Source: Pseudomonas cavernicola
GTDB taxonomy: Bacteria; Pseudomonadota; Gammaproteobacteria; Pseudomonadales; Pseudomonadaceae
DNA: 64,000 nucleotides
Assembly (NCBI RefSeq): GCF_003596405.1
Contig: NZ_QYUR01000006.1
Span: forward strand, 496,001-560,000
Direction of reading: 5' to 3'
The translations under genes and the position numbers were made by a program. Below, piece after piece: positions 45,410 through 54,495 of this stretch. The notes beneath the pieces are model-generated. The model saw nothing but the letters and a program-made list of their open reading frames with translations. It ran no database searches and was not told the origin of the DNA. Each line of letters starts with the position of its first letter. The stretch's first letter is position 1.

Positions 45410-46477
45410 ATGAGCCAGCCCTCGAAAACCCCCAGCATTCTGAGCCTGTACCCCGAAGAGAGCCGCGAAGCGGCTGACCTCCTCAAACAAGCTGTACCGC
45501 TCATGATGCGTCATAACATCCCACCAAACCCCATGCACTATGCCCTCTGGTACACCTACAGCAAGGGCCTGGAACCCGAACTGAACCGCCGCCTGGACAA
45601 GGCCATCAAGGATTTCGACAGCTTTCCGCCGGAAACTGCCGCCAAGCTGTTTCGCGACTACATCATTCGTGGCGAACTGGAAGAAGCGCGTGCGGGCCAG
45701 CAGCAGGTGATTGAGCTGGTCGACGATATCGAAGGCGACGTGTCACACAGCGTCGTCAGCAGCCAGGCCTATCAAGCAAGCCTGATTCAGGGTCTGAACG
45801 CCCTGCATGAACCGCTGATCGATGATTTGCCCAATGTGCTGAATGAGCTGCAACAGAGCACTCAACTGATGCAGGACCAGCAGGAGAAATTCCTCTATCG
45901 CCTGCGCAGCGCCCAAGAGGAAATTCAGCACTTGCGCGGCCAGCTGGAGCGTGCCCACATAGCCGCCACCCTGGACAGCCTGACCAATGTGTTCAACCGC
46001 CATGCCTTTACACGCCTGTTGGAGCAGGCACTGAGCGTCGACCATCAGGGCGTAGCCCTGGTGATGCTGGATATCGATCACTTCAAACAGTTTAACGATC
46101 AATACGGCCACCCCCTGGGCGACCGGGTATTGCAGCACGTTGGCCAGTTACTCCGCGAACTGTTACCGCCGCGAGCCATGGCCGCTCGCTATGGCGGCGA
46201 AGAGTTCTGCGTGATCCTGCGCGACTGTCTCGATCTAGAAACCGCCTTCGCCTTCGCCGAACAGATGCGCCTGAAAATCCAAGCACTGCGGGTCAAGGTA
46301 CGGCGCACCGACCAGATCCTGGACACTATCACCGCCTCCTTCGGCCTGGCCCTAGCCGAAACCGGCGACAACCTGGAAAGCCTGCTAACCCGTGCAGACG
46401 ACGCGCTGTACCAGGCCAAACGCAATGGCCGCAATCAAGTTCACCCAGCCACCCCGACGCCCGCACTAAGCGCCTGA
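45410..46477 (+). CDS. diguanylate cyclase (GGDEF domain)
   Basis: This 355-residue cytoplasmic protein has an uncharacterised helical N-terminal domain (about 1-170; PLMMRHNIPPNPMHYALWYT), a coiled coil (about 150-190) and a GGDEF domain (about 190-350). The latter has DSLTNVFNRHAF, LDIDHFKQFNDQYGHPLGD and the active site RYGGEEF. It should make c-di-GMP from GTP. The inhibitory RxxD site before GGEEF is absent (PPRA stands there). There are no membrane segments. I chose the ATG at 45410; the frame is open upstream into the MITE. Confidence 0.92.
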   Translation: MSQPSKTPSILSLYPEESREAADLLKQAVPLMMRHNIPPNPMHYALWYTYSKGLEPELNRRLDKAIKDFDSFPPETAAKLFRDYIIRGELEEARAGQQQVIELVDDIEGDVSHSVVSSQAYQASLIQGLNALHEPLIDDLPNVLNELQQSTQLMQDQQEKFLYRLRSAQEEIQHLRGQLERAHIAATLDSLTNVFNRHAFTRLLEQALSVDHQGVALVMLDIDHFKQFNDQYGHPLGDRVLQHVGQLLRELLPPRAMAARYGGEEFCVILRDCLDLETAFAFAEQMRLKIQALRVKVRRTDQILDTITASFGLALAETGDNLESLLTRADDALYQAKRNGRNQVHPATPTPALSA

Positions 46478-46654
46478 TTTGAGTAGCCCTGCGCTTTGCT
46501 GTTAAATACGCCCTGTGCCGCCGCCCCCGACCATTCAAGGAGTGGCGCATAGGCTGACACTGTGCGCGTATCGACCGCCCGCCATTTATCAGGGGCAAAC
46601 CGCGCCGAGCCAGCTCTCCTCGTGATCGTTCTTATATAAGTGAGCTCATTGCAT

Positions 46655-47257
46655 ATGTTGAAAATCGTCCATCTACTCACGGGCGCAGCTGCCCTGCTGC
46701 TGTCCCTTATTCCCAGCCTACACGCCGAAGCCCTACCTTATTTGCAGCAGCCCGACGCCCTCTACCTGGCCTTGTTCGGCTTACTCAACCTACTACTGGC
46801 ACCATTGCTGCCAATCTGGCACATGGGCGCTCGCCACCAACTGCAAAGCCTGGTTTCAGCGCTGTTAGTGTTGGCCGTAGTGCTGCAGACCCTGATTCTA
46901 TTGGCACCACTACCCATCATTGGCGGTCAACCGGCCATACTGCTCAGCCTGGCGATAGTCTTCACCGCGGTATTGCTGCACCTGGCCACCAACCTGCGCA
47001 TGAGCAAACGCAGCACTTCACCAGCACAAGACATGACCGATCGCGAGACCGGCACCGTCAAGTGGTTCAACACCTCAAAAGGCTTCGGCTTTATCTCTCG
47101 CGACTCCGGCGACGATATCTTCGTGCACTTTCGCGCCATTCGCGGTGAAGGCCACCGCGTACTGGTCGAAGGCCAGCGTGTAGAGTTCTCTGTCATGCAG
47201 CGCGACAAAGGCCTACAAGCGGAAGACGTGATCGCCGCACTGCCGCTACGCCGCTAA
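46655..47257 (+). CDS. membrane-anchored cold-shock-domain protein
   Basis: This 200-residue protein has four hydrophobic segments in the first 120 residues ([75 protein letters not shown]). A complete cold-shock domain follows (about 133-197) with [12 protein letters not shown] and DIFVHFRAI. It should hold an RNA-binding domain at the inner membrane. It corresponds in place to P. aeruginosa PA0961. An ATG at 46655 is used; a GTG five codons upstream is also possible. Confidence 0.88.
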   Translation: MLKIVHLLTGAAALLLSLIPSLHAEALPYLQQPDALYLALFGLLNLLLAPLLPIWHMGARHQLQSLVSALLVLAVVLQTLILLAPLPIIGGQPAILLSLAIVFTAVLLHLATNLRMSKRSTSPAQDMTDRETGTVKWFNTSKGFGFISRDSGDDIFVHFRAIRGEGHRVLVEGQRVEFSVMQRDKGLQAEDVIAALPLRR

Positions 47258-47266
47258 AGCCAACCC

Positions 47267-47299
47267 AATAAAAAACCCGCCTTGAGCGGGTTTTTTATT
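47267..47299. terminator. bidirectional terminator between the cold-shock gene and slyX
   Basis: AATAAAAAACCCGC and GCGGGTTTTTTATT form a perfect stem with a CTTGA loop between convergent genes. Confidence 0.93.
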
Positions 47300-47315
47300 G
47301 CTTCCTAGAAGCCCA

Positions 47316-47522
47316 TTAATAGTGCGGTGGCGGCACGTCCTCTTCAGACACTTCGAACTGCCCCTGCATATCCTCTTGGCGCTTAGCCAGCGCCGCGACT
47401 TGCAGCTGCAGCCGCTCCAGTACACGCTGCTGAGCCACCAGCACATCGTTCAACGCCTGAATCGTGTCATCCTGAAAGGCCAAGCGGCTTTCCAGATCGG
47501 TAATACGCATTTCCAGGCTCAT
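47316..47522 (-). CDS. slyX: SlyX family protein
   Basis: This 68-residue coiled-coil protein has the SlyX pattern [32 protein letters not shown] and a C-terminal VPPPHY. The function is unknown, although it was first found beside slyD. It is three bases downstream of the HIT gene and so cotranscribed with it. Confidence 0.94.
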   Translation of the reverse strand: MSLEMRITDLESRLAFQDDTIQALNDVLVAQQRVLERLQLQVAALAKRQEDMQGQFEVSEEDVPPPHY

Positions 47523-47525
47523 GGC

Positions 47526-47951
47526 TTATTCCTCGACAAAACGAAAATCCTCGGTCAACACCAGCCGCAGCTTGGCGCGAATCGCGGCAAGCTGCTCGGC
47601 ACTGTATGCCTCGGCCGGGAACTTACCCCACACTGGCGCCGGCCAAGCGGCATCCTCTCGGCGACGCACAATCACATGCATATGCAGTTGATTGACCACA
47701 TTGCCCAAGGTCGCGACGTTCATCTTGTCCGCCGCAAAGGTGTCTTTGAGCGTTTCCGCCAGCACCGTGGTTTCCTGCCATAACGCCCGCTGATCATCGG
47801 CGTCGAGCTGAAACAGCTCACTGAGCTCCTCCCGACGCGGCACTAAAATGAACCAGGGGTAGTGCGCATCGTTCATCAAGAGCAAACGACACAGGGGGAA
47901 ATCACCAATCGGTACAGTGTCCTGCTGCAGACGTGAATCCAAGGCGAACAT
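47526..47951 (-). CDS. HIT-family hydrolase
   Basis: This 141-residue protein has a histidine-triad region VVNQLHMHVIVRR in which the first His of HxHxH is replaced by Gln and the catalytic middle His is kept. This variant is common in this bacterial branch. Family members hydrolyse or transfer nucleoside phosphates such as Ap4A. NDAHYPWFILVPRREEL is the conserved N-terminal strand. It is cotranscribed with slyX. Confidence 0.9.
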   Translation of the reverse strand: MFALDSRLQQDTVPIGDFPLCRLLLMNDAHYPWFILVPRREELSELFQLDADDQRALWQETTVLAETLKDTFAADKMNVATLGNVVNQLHMHVIVRRREDAAWPAPVWGKFPAEAYSAEQLAAIRAKLRLVLTEDFRFVEE

Positions 47952-49006
47952 ACTGGCCTCTCCTGTTCGGCTGGTTAGGATTTCAGTTTAGCGACCCACA
48001 TAGAGTTCGGTGCGCTGGGTGACAGTCGCGCAGGATACTCGGGAAGCCCACCTCAATTCATCCCACCGCAAAGCCGCACGGCAACTCCAGACGACCGAAA
48101 GGTGAAGCACGGAGAGCAATCTGCCAGCCCTACAGGACGTATCTGCACAAATAGCAACACTGCCGTAGCACGTCATCCACACCTCTGAACTGAGGCCACA
48201 CCCCCTGATCACACTGAACAGACATCCAGGCCCCCACTTGGCGCAAGCCCGGGGCACGCGCACTCAACCTGCGCACCATCTAGTCGCGCCTGCTCTCAGC
48301 CAACACAGAAACACCAACCTGCATAACTCAGTCACAAATGACGCGCCTGCCCGCACAAGACACACAAACAAGTACGCCTACCCCACTTTGGTTATCTCAT
48401 TGGTGTGTTACCCGACAGTAATCTCGCGCACTAAGCCTTTACCCAATGGCACCCCAGGTAACGCTCCGGAGCAGACGAGTCGTTAAGCCGCACCCTGCAG
48501 CGGCCGAAACAGCCCTCACAACCCGGCACACACGACACAAATGTTGCTTTTTCGCAGCACAATGCTCGAAAAAACACACACAAGTTACACTTTCCGGATC
48601 AGCCGAACGTTTTGTGCATGGATTTTGCTTTATCAAAATCAAGATCAGAGCCCGCTTGCGCCAATAAGCGCCGGTGAGTCCTTCTAGACCAGCCGCATCA
48701 ACTCCATTGGATGGAGCTAATCGGAAGGTCTTTAAAGGGATTTCGGCAGGCAGTCTTAACAGTTGATTAAAGCGTCAGAAATCACGGGAAAGTTAAAAGG
48801 ACATGGAAGCAAGAGCAAAACTACGAATTTGCGACATGCTCCATCTAATTTTGCGACATTGCCGTGAAGAATCTGTAAGGATTAGACTGCACCTGTCGCC
48901 AATAATGTCGGCGTGATATAAGTTACCGTCGACACAAAAAGAAAGAGCTGTCCATACAATAAGAAGATGGATAGCGCAACTCTTCTAAACCAAAGGAGCA
49001 ATCACG
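47952..49006. other. 1055-bp intergenic region upstream of the porin gene
   Basis: There is no convincing gene. Short open frames on both strands lack protein character. The distal 200 bp contain TGTCGC motifs and the porin promoter and leader. AAAGGAGCAATCACG is the ribosome site. Such a long leader region is large for this genome and could hide a small RNA that I cannot identify. Confidence 0.45.
48828..48899. promoter_or_regulatory. ArgR-like TGTCGC motifs upstream of the OprD-family porin
   Basis: TTTGCGACA occurs twice as direct repeats 22 bp apart (48828-48836 and 48850-48858), so TGTCGC stands twice on the minus strand; a third TGTCGC is at 48894-48899 on the plus strand. Pseudomonas ArgR binds paired TGTCGC half-sites about 21 bp apart and is known to control oprD. 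The downstream half of each site (N8-AA) is imperfect. Confidence 0.45.
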
Positions 49007-50344
49007 ATGCAAGTGATGAAGTGGAGCTTAATCGCCCTAGCTGTAACCGCGGGCACTTCTCAAATGGCCGCAGCCAGCCAACAGTCCGACTCCAAGGGCT
49101 TTGTTGAAGACAGCAGCCTGACTCTTCTGAACAAGAACTTCTTCTTCTACCGCGACTTCCGCAACAACCCCTCGACCAACCAGAACTACCGCAAAGAGTG
49201 GGCTCACGGCATCAGTGCCATGTACGAGTCCGGCTTTACCCAGGGCACCGTCGGCTTCGGCGTTGACGCCCACGCCATGCTGGGGCTGAAACTGGACAGC
49301 GGCAACGGCACCAACGGTACCGGTCTGCTGCCCACTGGAAGCGATGGCCGCTCCCAGGACGAATACTCCTACGCTGGTGGCGCCGTCAAAGCGCAGATTT
49401 CCAACACCGTACTGAAGTACGGCAACCTGTTCCCGACCGCCCCGGTATTCGCCACCGGCACCGCTCGCCTGTTCCCGGCAAGCGCCGAAGGCTTCCAACT
49501 GCTGAGCAGCGAAATCGAAGGCCTGAACATCGACGCCGGCCACTTCACCTCTGCTCGTGACGGCAGCGCCTCCACCGAACGTCACGCCGAAATCACCACC
49601 ACCTACACCGGCATCGCCACCCGCAGCGCCGACTACGTGGGCGGCACCTATGCCTTCGGTGACAACGTCAGCGCCAGCCTGTACGGCGCCGAGTTTGAAG
49701 ACATCTGGCGCCAGTACTACGGCAACCTGAACTGGAACATTCCGTTCAGCGACGCCCAGGCCCTGAACTTCGACTTCAACGTCTACCGCACCCTGGACGA
49801 AGGCAAGGCCCTGGCCGGTGACCTCGACACCACCGCCTTTTCGCTGGCTGCCGCCTACACCATTGGCGCCCACAAGTTCACCCTGGCCCACCAGCGCGTG
49901 AACGGCGACGAGCCCTTCGACTACATGGCGATGGGCGGCCCGAACTCCGGTGACTCCATCTTCCTGGCCAACTCCGTCCAGTACTCCGACTTCAACGGCC
50001 CGAACGAGAAGTCCTGGCAGGCTCGCTACGACCTGAACATGGCCGAGTATGGCGTACCCGGCCTGAGCTTTATGGCTCGTTACCTCACCGGTGACGACGT
50101 CGATGGCACCAAGGCCGACCCGAACGGCGCGTTCGCTGGCGCGATCGGCAGCGACGGCAAGGAATGGGAACGCAACCTGGAAGCCAAGTACGTAGTACAG
50201 GAAGGCCCGGCCAAAGACCTGTCCATCCGTCTTCGTCACGCCACTTGGCGCGCCAACAGCGACATGGCCTTCTTCGGCTCCGCTGGCGGCACCGCCAACG
50301 ACGAAATTCGTGTAATCACCGAGTACCCGCTGGACATCCTGTAA
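49007..50344 (+). CDS. OprD-family outer-membrane porin
   Basis: This 445-residue protein has a signal peptide (about 1-23, QMAAAS) and an 18-strand beta-barrel pattern. OprD-family hallmarks are GFVEDSSLTLLNKNFFFYRD, NQNYRKEWAHGI, RLFPASAEGFQLLSSEIEG, SWQARYDLNMAEYGVPGLSF and the ending EIRVITEYPLDIL. These channels take up basic amino acids, dipeptides, carbapenems or aromatic acids depending on the subgroup; the substrate cannot be named from the sequence alone. It is monocistronic with its own terminator and corresponds in place to PA0958 (oprD) of P. aeruginosa. Confidence 0.93.
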   Translation: MQVMKWSLIALAVTAGTSQMAAASQQSDSKGFVEDSSLTLLNKNFFFYRDFRNNPSTNQNYRKEWAHGISAMYESGFTQGTVGFGVDAHAMLGLKLDSGNGTNGTGLLPTGSDGRSQDEYSYAGGAVKAQISNTVLKYGNLFPTAPVFATGTARLFPASAEGFQLLSSEIEGLNIDAGHFTSARDGSASTERHAEITTTYTGIATRSADYVGGTYAFGDNVSASLYGAEFEDIWRQYYGNLNWNIPFSDAQALNFDFNVYRTLDEGKALAGDLDTTAFSLAAAYTIGAHKFTLAHQRVNGDEPFDYMAMGGPNSGDSIFLANSVQYSDFNGPNEKSWQARYDLNMAEYGVPGLSFMARYLTGDDVDGTKADPNGAFAGAIGSDGKEWERNLEAKYVVQEGPAKDLSIRLRHATWRANSDMAFFGSAGGTANDEIRVITEYPLDIL

Positions 50345-50370
50345 GTCCTGCGGTAGTTCGACACCCAATG

Positions 50371-50398
50371 AAAAAGCCCGGCATCTGCCGGGCTTTTT
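50371..50398 (+). terminator. rho-independent terminator of the porin gene
   Basis: AAAAAGCCCGGC and GCCGGGCTTTTT with an ATCT loop, 27 bp after the stop codon. Confidence 0.93.
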
Positions 50399-50458
50399 CT
50401 TTTGTGGCTACATGATCAAAAAACAATCAACTACTGGTCAAAATTCAACCAGCTTAAT

Positions 50459-50875
50459 TCAAAGTGGTAATGCGTAAGTTCCCGTCACATGCGCCACCAA
50501 CTCCTCTTCATTCCCAGCCGAATAAAGAGAAACTTCGCAAACCGCCTGCCGGCGACTCAAGCGCAAAATCCGCGCCTGCGCCAACAAATCCACCGGCTTG
50601 GGTTTGGCCAGAAAGTTAATGTTCAAGTTGGCCGTCACCGCCATCTCTACCCGCCCCAATCGCCCCAATACCACCGCATACATTGCCGCATCGGCCAGGG
50701 ACATGATGGTCGGCCCGGACAACGTACCGCCCGGACGCACCAATTTGGCCTGAAAAGGCACCCGCGCCAGGGCGCAATCCGCATCCAGCCGGTCGATCCG
50801 TAGATCAATATCCTCAGCCATCGGCACGCCCATCCGAATCAGCGCCTGCACCTGCTCTGCGGTTAATGCTGTCAC
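50459..50875 (-). CDS. PaaI-family hot-dog thioesterase
   Basis: This 138-residue protein has the hot-dog fold pattern RPGGTLSGPTIMSLADAAMYAVVL, with the active-site Asp in the ADAAMY helix, and the strands MAVTANLNINFLAKPKPVDL. It should hydrolyse acyl- or aryl-CoA thioesters in the cytoplasm. The substrate is unknown. It is divergent from proS. Confidence 0.85.
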   Translation of the reverse strand: MTALTAEQVQALIRMGVPMAEDIDLRIDRLDADCALARVPFQAKLVRPGGTLSGPTIMSLADAAMYAVVLGRLGRVEMAVTANLNINFLAKPKPVDLLAQARILRLSRRQAVCEVSLYSAGNEEELVAHVTGTYALPL

Positions 50876-50978
50876 CTTATATCCCCTGTTCCGGCGGCCT
50901 GAATCCTGTACGCGACTGTACAGGCACCGTACAATGCCGAGCTATTCCCTGCCTCCGCAACCGATATAACGGCCAAAC

Positions 50979-52694
50979 ATGCGTACCAGTCAGTATCTGC
51001 TCTCGACCCAGAAAGAAACCCCTGCCGACGCCGTAGTAATCAGCCATCAGTTGATGCTGCGCGCCGGCATGATCCGCAAACTGGCGTCAGGCCTCTACAC
51101 CTGGCTGCCGATGGGCCTGCGCGTGCTGCGCAAGGTGGAGGCCGTGGTGCGTGAAGAAATGAATGCCGCTGGCGCTCTGGAAGTGCTGATGCCGGCCATT
51201 CAACCAGCCGAGCTGTGGCAGGAATCCGGTCGCTGGGAGCAATACGGCCCAGAACTCTTGCGTTTGAAAGACCGTCACGCGCGTGATTTTTGTGTCGGCC
51301 CGACTCACGAAGAAGTCATCACCGATCTGATGCGCAACGAATTGAGCAGCTACAAACAGCTGCCGATCAATCTGTACCAAATCCAGACCAAATTCCGTGA
51401 TGAAATTCGCCCGCGCTTCGGCTTGATGCGCGGTCGCGAGTTCACCATGAAGGATGCGTACTCCTTCCATATCGATCAGGCATCGCTGCAAGAAACCTAC
51501 GACCGCATGCACCAGGCCTACTGCAATGTCTTCACCCGCCTGGGCTTGAATTTCCGCCCGGTACAGGCGGATACCGGCTCGATCGGTGGCACCGGTTCCC
51601 ACGAGTTCCACGTACTGGCAGAGTCTGGCGAAGACGATATCGCCTTCAGCGACAGCTCTGACTACGCCGCCAACATCGAGAAGGCCGAGGCAATTCCACG
51701 CGAGCAAACGCGTGGTGCCGCCACTGAAGAACTGCGCCTGATCGATACGCCGAACGCTAAAACCATTGCCGAACTGGTGGAAGGCTTCAACCTGCCGATC
51801 GAAAAAACCATCAAGACCTTGGTCGTGCACGGCGCTGAAGAAGGCACCTTGATCGCCCTGATCATCCGTGGCGACCACGAGCTGAACGAAATCAAAGCCG
51901 CCAACCTGGCACAAGTCGCCAGCCCTCTGGTGTTTGCCTCGGACGCGGAGCTGCGCCACGCCATCGGCGCCGGCGCTGGCTCGCTCGGCCCGCTCAATCT
52001 GCCACTGCTGTGCATCGTCGACCGTTCGGTCGCCTTGATGAGCGATTTCGCCATCGGCGCCAACATCGATGACAAGCATTACTTCGGCGTCAACTGGGAG
52101 CGCGACCTGCCGCTGCCAGAAATAGCTGACCTGCGTAACGTCGTGGCTGGCGATCCGAGCCCGGATGGCCAGGGCACCCTGGTGATCAAGCGCGGCATCG
52201 AAGTCGGGCATATCTTCCAGCTCGGCAGCAAATACAGCGAAGCGATGAACTGCACGGTGATGGGTGAAAACGGTAAGCCCGCCATCCTGACCATGGGCTG
52301 CTATGGCATTGGTGTCTCCCGCGTGGTCGCGGCGGCCATCGAGCAAAACAACGATGAGCGCGGCATTCTCTGGAACGATGCACTGGCTCCCTTCCAGATA
52401 GCCCTGGTACCACTGCGCTATGAAAACGAAGCGGTGCGCGAAGCGACCGATAAGCTCTACGCTGAATTGACTGCTGCGGGCTTCGAGGTTCTGCTCGACG
52501 ACCGTGACAAAAAGACCAGTCCGGGCATCAAATTCGCCGACATGGAGCTGATCGGCATTCCACACCGCATTGTGGTCAGCGAACGCGGCCTAGCCGAAGG
52601 CAATCTGGAGTACAAGAGCCGCAGCGAAACCGAGGCTCAAGCCGTTCCAGTGGCCGAAACCCTGTCCTATATCCAGGCCCGTATCCGTCGCTGA
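50979..52694 (+). CDS. proS: prolyl-tRNA synthetase
   Basis: This 571-residue class II synthetase of the bacterial type has motif 1 [19 protein letters not shown], motif 2 [21 protein letters not shown], an INS editing domain (about 225-385) with DKHYFGVNW and motif 3 [15 protein letters not shown]. The C-terminal anticodon domain follows. It deacylates mischarged Ala-tRNA-Pro through the INS domain. It is followed closely by a lipoprotein and a lytic transglycosylase gene. Confidence 0.97.
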   Translation: MRTSQYLLSTQKETPADAVVISHQLMLRAGMIRKLASGLYTWLPMGLRVLRKVEAVVREEMNAAGALEVLMPAIQPAELWQESGRWEQYGPELLRLKDRHARDFCVGPTHEEVITDLMRNELSSYKQLPINLYQIQTKFRDEIRPRFGLMRGREFTMKDAYSFHIDQASLQETYDRMHQAYCNVFTRLGLNFRPVQADTGSIGGTGSHEFHVLAESGEDDIAFSDSSDYAANIEKAEAIPREQTRGAATEELRLIDTPNAKTIAELVEGFNLPIEKTIKTLVVHGAEEGTLIALIIRGDHELNEIKAANLAQVASPLVFASDAELRHAIGAGAGSLGPLNLPLLCIVDRSVALMSDFAIGANIDDKHYFGVNWERDLPLPEIADLRNVVAGDPSPDGQGTLVIKRGIEVGHIFQLGSKYSEAMNCTVMGENGKPAILTMGCYGIGVSRVVAAAIEQNNDERGILWNDALAPFQIALVPLRYENEAVREATDKLYAELTAAGFEVLLDDRDKKTSPGIKFADMELIGIPHRIVVSERGLAEGNLEYKSRSETEAQAVPVAETLSYIQARIRR

Positions 52695-52735
52695 CCCCAG
52701 CCGTTTTCAAGAGCAGTCGCTCACCAAGAGAAGTC

Positions 52736-53692
52736 ATGTTCAAGCGAAACACCTTATGCCTCATTGGCGCCGCACTCTGCGGCGCCCTTTTTCTCAGCGG
52801 CTGCGCCAACCACCTGCCACAACGCAGCGAGCATGAGGAACGAGTCGAGCGCAAACTGCTCAACCACAGCCTGCAAATAGACGTAGGCGAGCCCGGCGTC
52901 CTCGAGCTGCCGCAACGACGCGTGCGGGTGCTGGAGCAGAAAACCTTCGAGGTTACCGATTTCGAGGTGACTCGCCGCTATGATCGCTATACCCCCTACC
53001 AGCCCTGGCGCGAGCTTTATGAAGTGCCGCTGGGCGCGGTCGCGGTGGTCGCCGGTGTCGGGGCCAACGTGCTTAACGTGGTTATGCTCGGCAGCCTGCC
53101 GGAAACAGCCACCAAAGACTGGATCAGCTATGGTTTTGCTGGCCTCAACCCATTTATGAACACCCAGTCCAATGGCCGCTCACAGCAGAACCTGGCCAGC
53201 ATCGACGAAAAGCAGCAGGACAAACGCATGGAGTACTCCAGCCTGCCGTGGGCCGAACGCCCCGTGCTGATCAAAGCTGGCACGCAAACCCATGAGCTGA
53301 CCACCGACCGCAATGGTGTGCTGCGTCTGAACTTGCTCGATGGCCCCTTCGCCGACCAGGACGTCAGCCGCGTTGGCAAACTGCTACTGAGCACTGAAGA
53401 CGGACAGGACCATACCCGCGCAGATGCCACCTTACTGGTCAGCCGCACGCTACGCGGCAAACTGCTGGAAGCCCACGCACTGATCTACGACGACCTGGAA
53501 GACGACGAGGTTGGGCAGTGGGTGCACAGAGTCAAGCGTCTCTCGGAGCTGGGCCTGGAAGAGGAAGCCAGTGAGCTGGAACAAAGCCTGATCGAACTGA
53601 CGCGTAACGATCCGGAGTTGCAGCAGGACCTTCTCAAATCGCTGATGAAGGATGCTGACCGCCTGGCTGCCGATCCTGGCACCAACAACTAA
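52736..53692 (+). CDS. conserved hypothetical lipoprotein
   Basis: This 318-residue protein has a lipobox in GALFLSGCAN (Cys at about residue 22). The mature part is mixed beta structure with one hydrophobic, Gly/Val-rich segment (about 100-122; PLGAVAVVAGVGANVLNVVM) and an acidic helical C terminus (EDDEVGQWVHRVKRLSELGL, EEEASELEQSLIEL). I do not recognise a domain. It occupies the place of an uncharacterised gene next to proS in P. aeruginosa. It may work in the envelope with the transglycosylase gene eight bases downstream. Confidence 0.82.
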   Translation: MFKRNTLCLIGAALCGALFLSGCANHLPQRSEHEERVERKLLNHSLQIDVGEPGVLELPQRRVRVLEQKTFEVTDFEVTRRYDRYTPYQPWRELYEVPLGAVAVVAGVGANVLNVVMLGSLPETATKDWISYGFAGLNPFMNTQSNGRSQQNLASIDEKQQDKRMEYSSLPWAERPVLIKAGTQTHELTTDRNGVLRLNLLDGPFADQDVSRVGKLLLSTEDGQDHTRADATLLVSRTLRGKLLEAHALIYDDLEDDEVGQWVHRVKRLSELGLEEEASELEQSLIELTRNDPELQQDLLKSLMKDADRLAADPGTNN

Positions 53693-53700
53693 GGCAGAAG

Positions 53701-54276
53701 ATGGCGCCGCATTTTCGCCTCGCGCTGTTCTGCCTACTGCTGTTAGCGCTGCCTGCTGGCGCCAACCTGCGTCAGGCCCCGGAACCGGAACTACGCAGTT
53801 TGCTGCAGCGCACAGTGGCCGAGGCGGACAGTTTTGAAGATCGCTTCGATGCTGAAGTCTGGCTGCTGGATATGTCCACGCGCCTCACGCGCTACCTGCC
53901 AGACGCCGAGGAGCGCCTGACGCTGCTTAAACAGGTGCATCGCGAAGCCAGTAAAGCCGGCCTGAAACCCGATTTGGTCATCGCCCTGATCCACGCGGAA
54001 AGCCATTTCAATCGCTTCGCGATCTCCTCGGTTGGCGCCCAAGGCATGATGCAAGTGATGCCCTTCTGGAAAGGCGAACTGGGTCGCCCGCAAGATAACC
54101 TCACCGACAATGCCACAAACCTGCGCTACGGCTGCACCATCCTCAGTTACTACCTGAAAAAAGAGCACGGCAACCTCAGCCGCGCCCTCGCCCGCTATAA
54201 CGGCAGCCTAGGGCAGAACACCTATCCGGCGAAGGTCATCGGGCTCTGGCAAGATTTCTGGTACGTCAAACCCTGA
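53701..54276 (+). CDS. lytic transglycosylase, SLT (goose-lysozyme-like) domain
   Basis: This 191-residue protein has a signal peptide (about 1-21, LALPAGAN) and an SLT domain (about 85-190) with the catalytic Glu in LVIALIHAESHFNRFAISS, then GAQGMMQVMP, NLRYGCTILSYYL and ALARYNGSLGQNTYPAKV. It cleaves peptidoglycan between MurNAc and GlcNAc with 1,6-anhydro ring formation. Its TGA stop (54274-54276) is the first triplet of a repeat element. Confidence 0.9.
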   Translation: MAPHFRLALFCLLLLALPAGANLRQAPEPELRSLLQRTVAEADSFEDRFDAEVWLLDMSTRLTRYLPDAEERLTLLKQVHREASKAGLKPDLVIALIHAESHFNRFAISSVGAQGMMQVMPFWKGELGRPQDNLTDNATNLRYGCTILSYYLKKEHGNLSRALARYNGSLGQNTYPAKVIGLWQDFWYVKP

Positions 54277-54477
54277 GAGCCTGTTCATGATCTGCTGCGC
54301 GTCGGCCATGCGGCGTTGAAATCGGGCTCAAAATGCTCATTTACAACTCGTAAACTGCGCTTTTGACTCGCTTCGCTCGCCCTGCGGGCCTGCCTTTGGC
54401 TGTTACTCCGCTCCGCTGCGTTGCGCCCGATTTCGCCTTGCCTGACCTTAGCTCGCGAGATCGTGAGCAGGCTCTGA
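54274..54477. repeat. longest copy of the TNAGAACCTGTTC repeat family, after the lytic transglycosylase gene
   Basis: This 204-bp copy has inverted ends TGAGAGCCTGTTCATGATC... and ...GATCGTGAGCAGGCTCTGA. The interior has TGCTGCGCGTCGGCCATGC, GCGTTGAAATCGGGCTC, GCTCATTTACAACTCGTAAA and CGCCTTGCCTGACC. It is extended by about 55 bp of extra palindromic DNA (CGCTTCGCTCGCCCTGCGGG). It supplies the transglycosylase stop codon and separates convergent genes. Confidence 0.85.
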
Positions 54478-54495
54478 GCGTTTTGGCCGCAGCTT

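Noticed and set aside
48238..48486. 82-residue plus-strand frame upstream of the porin
   Set aside because: Thr/Pro/His-rich with no structure pattern and no ribosome site.
49037..50368. Long minus-strand frame opposite the porin
   Set aside because: Val/Gly/Ala-rich antisense image of the porin, which has a clear signal peptide and family motifs.
51087..52565. Long minus-strand frame opposite proS
   Set aside because: Antisense image; all synthetase motifs are on the plus strand.
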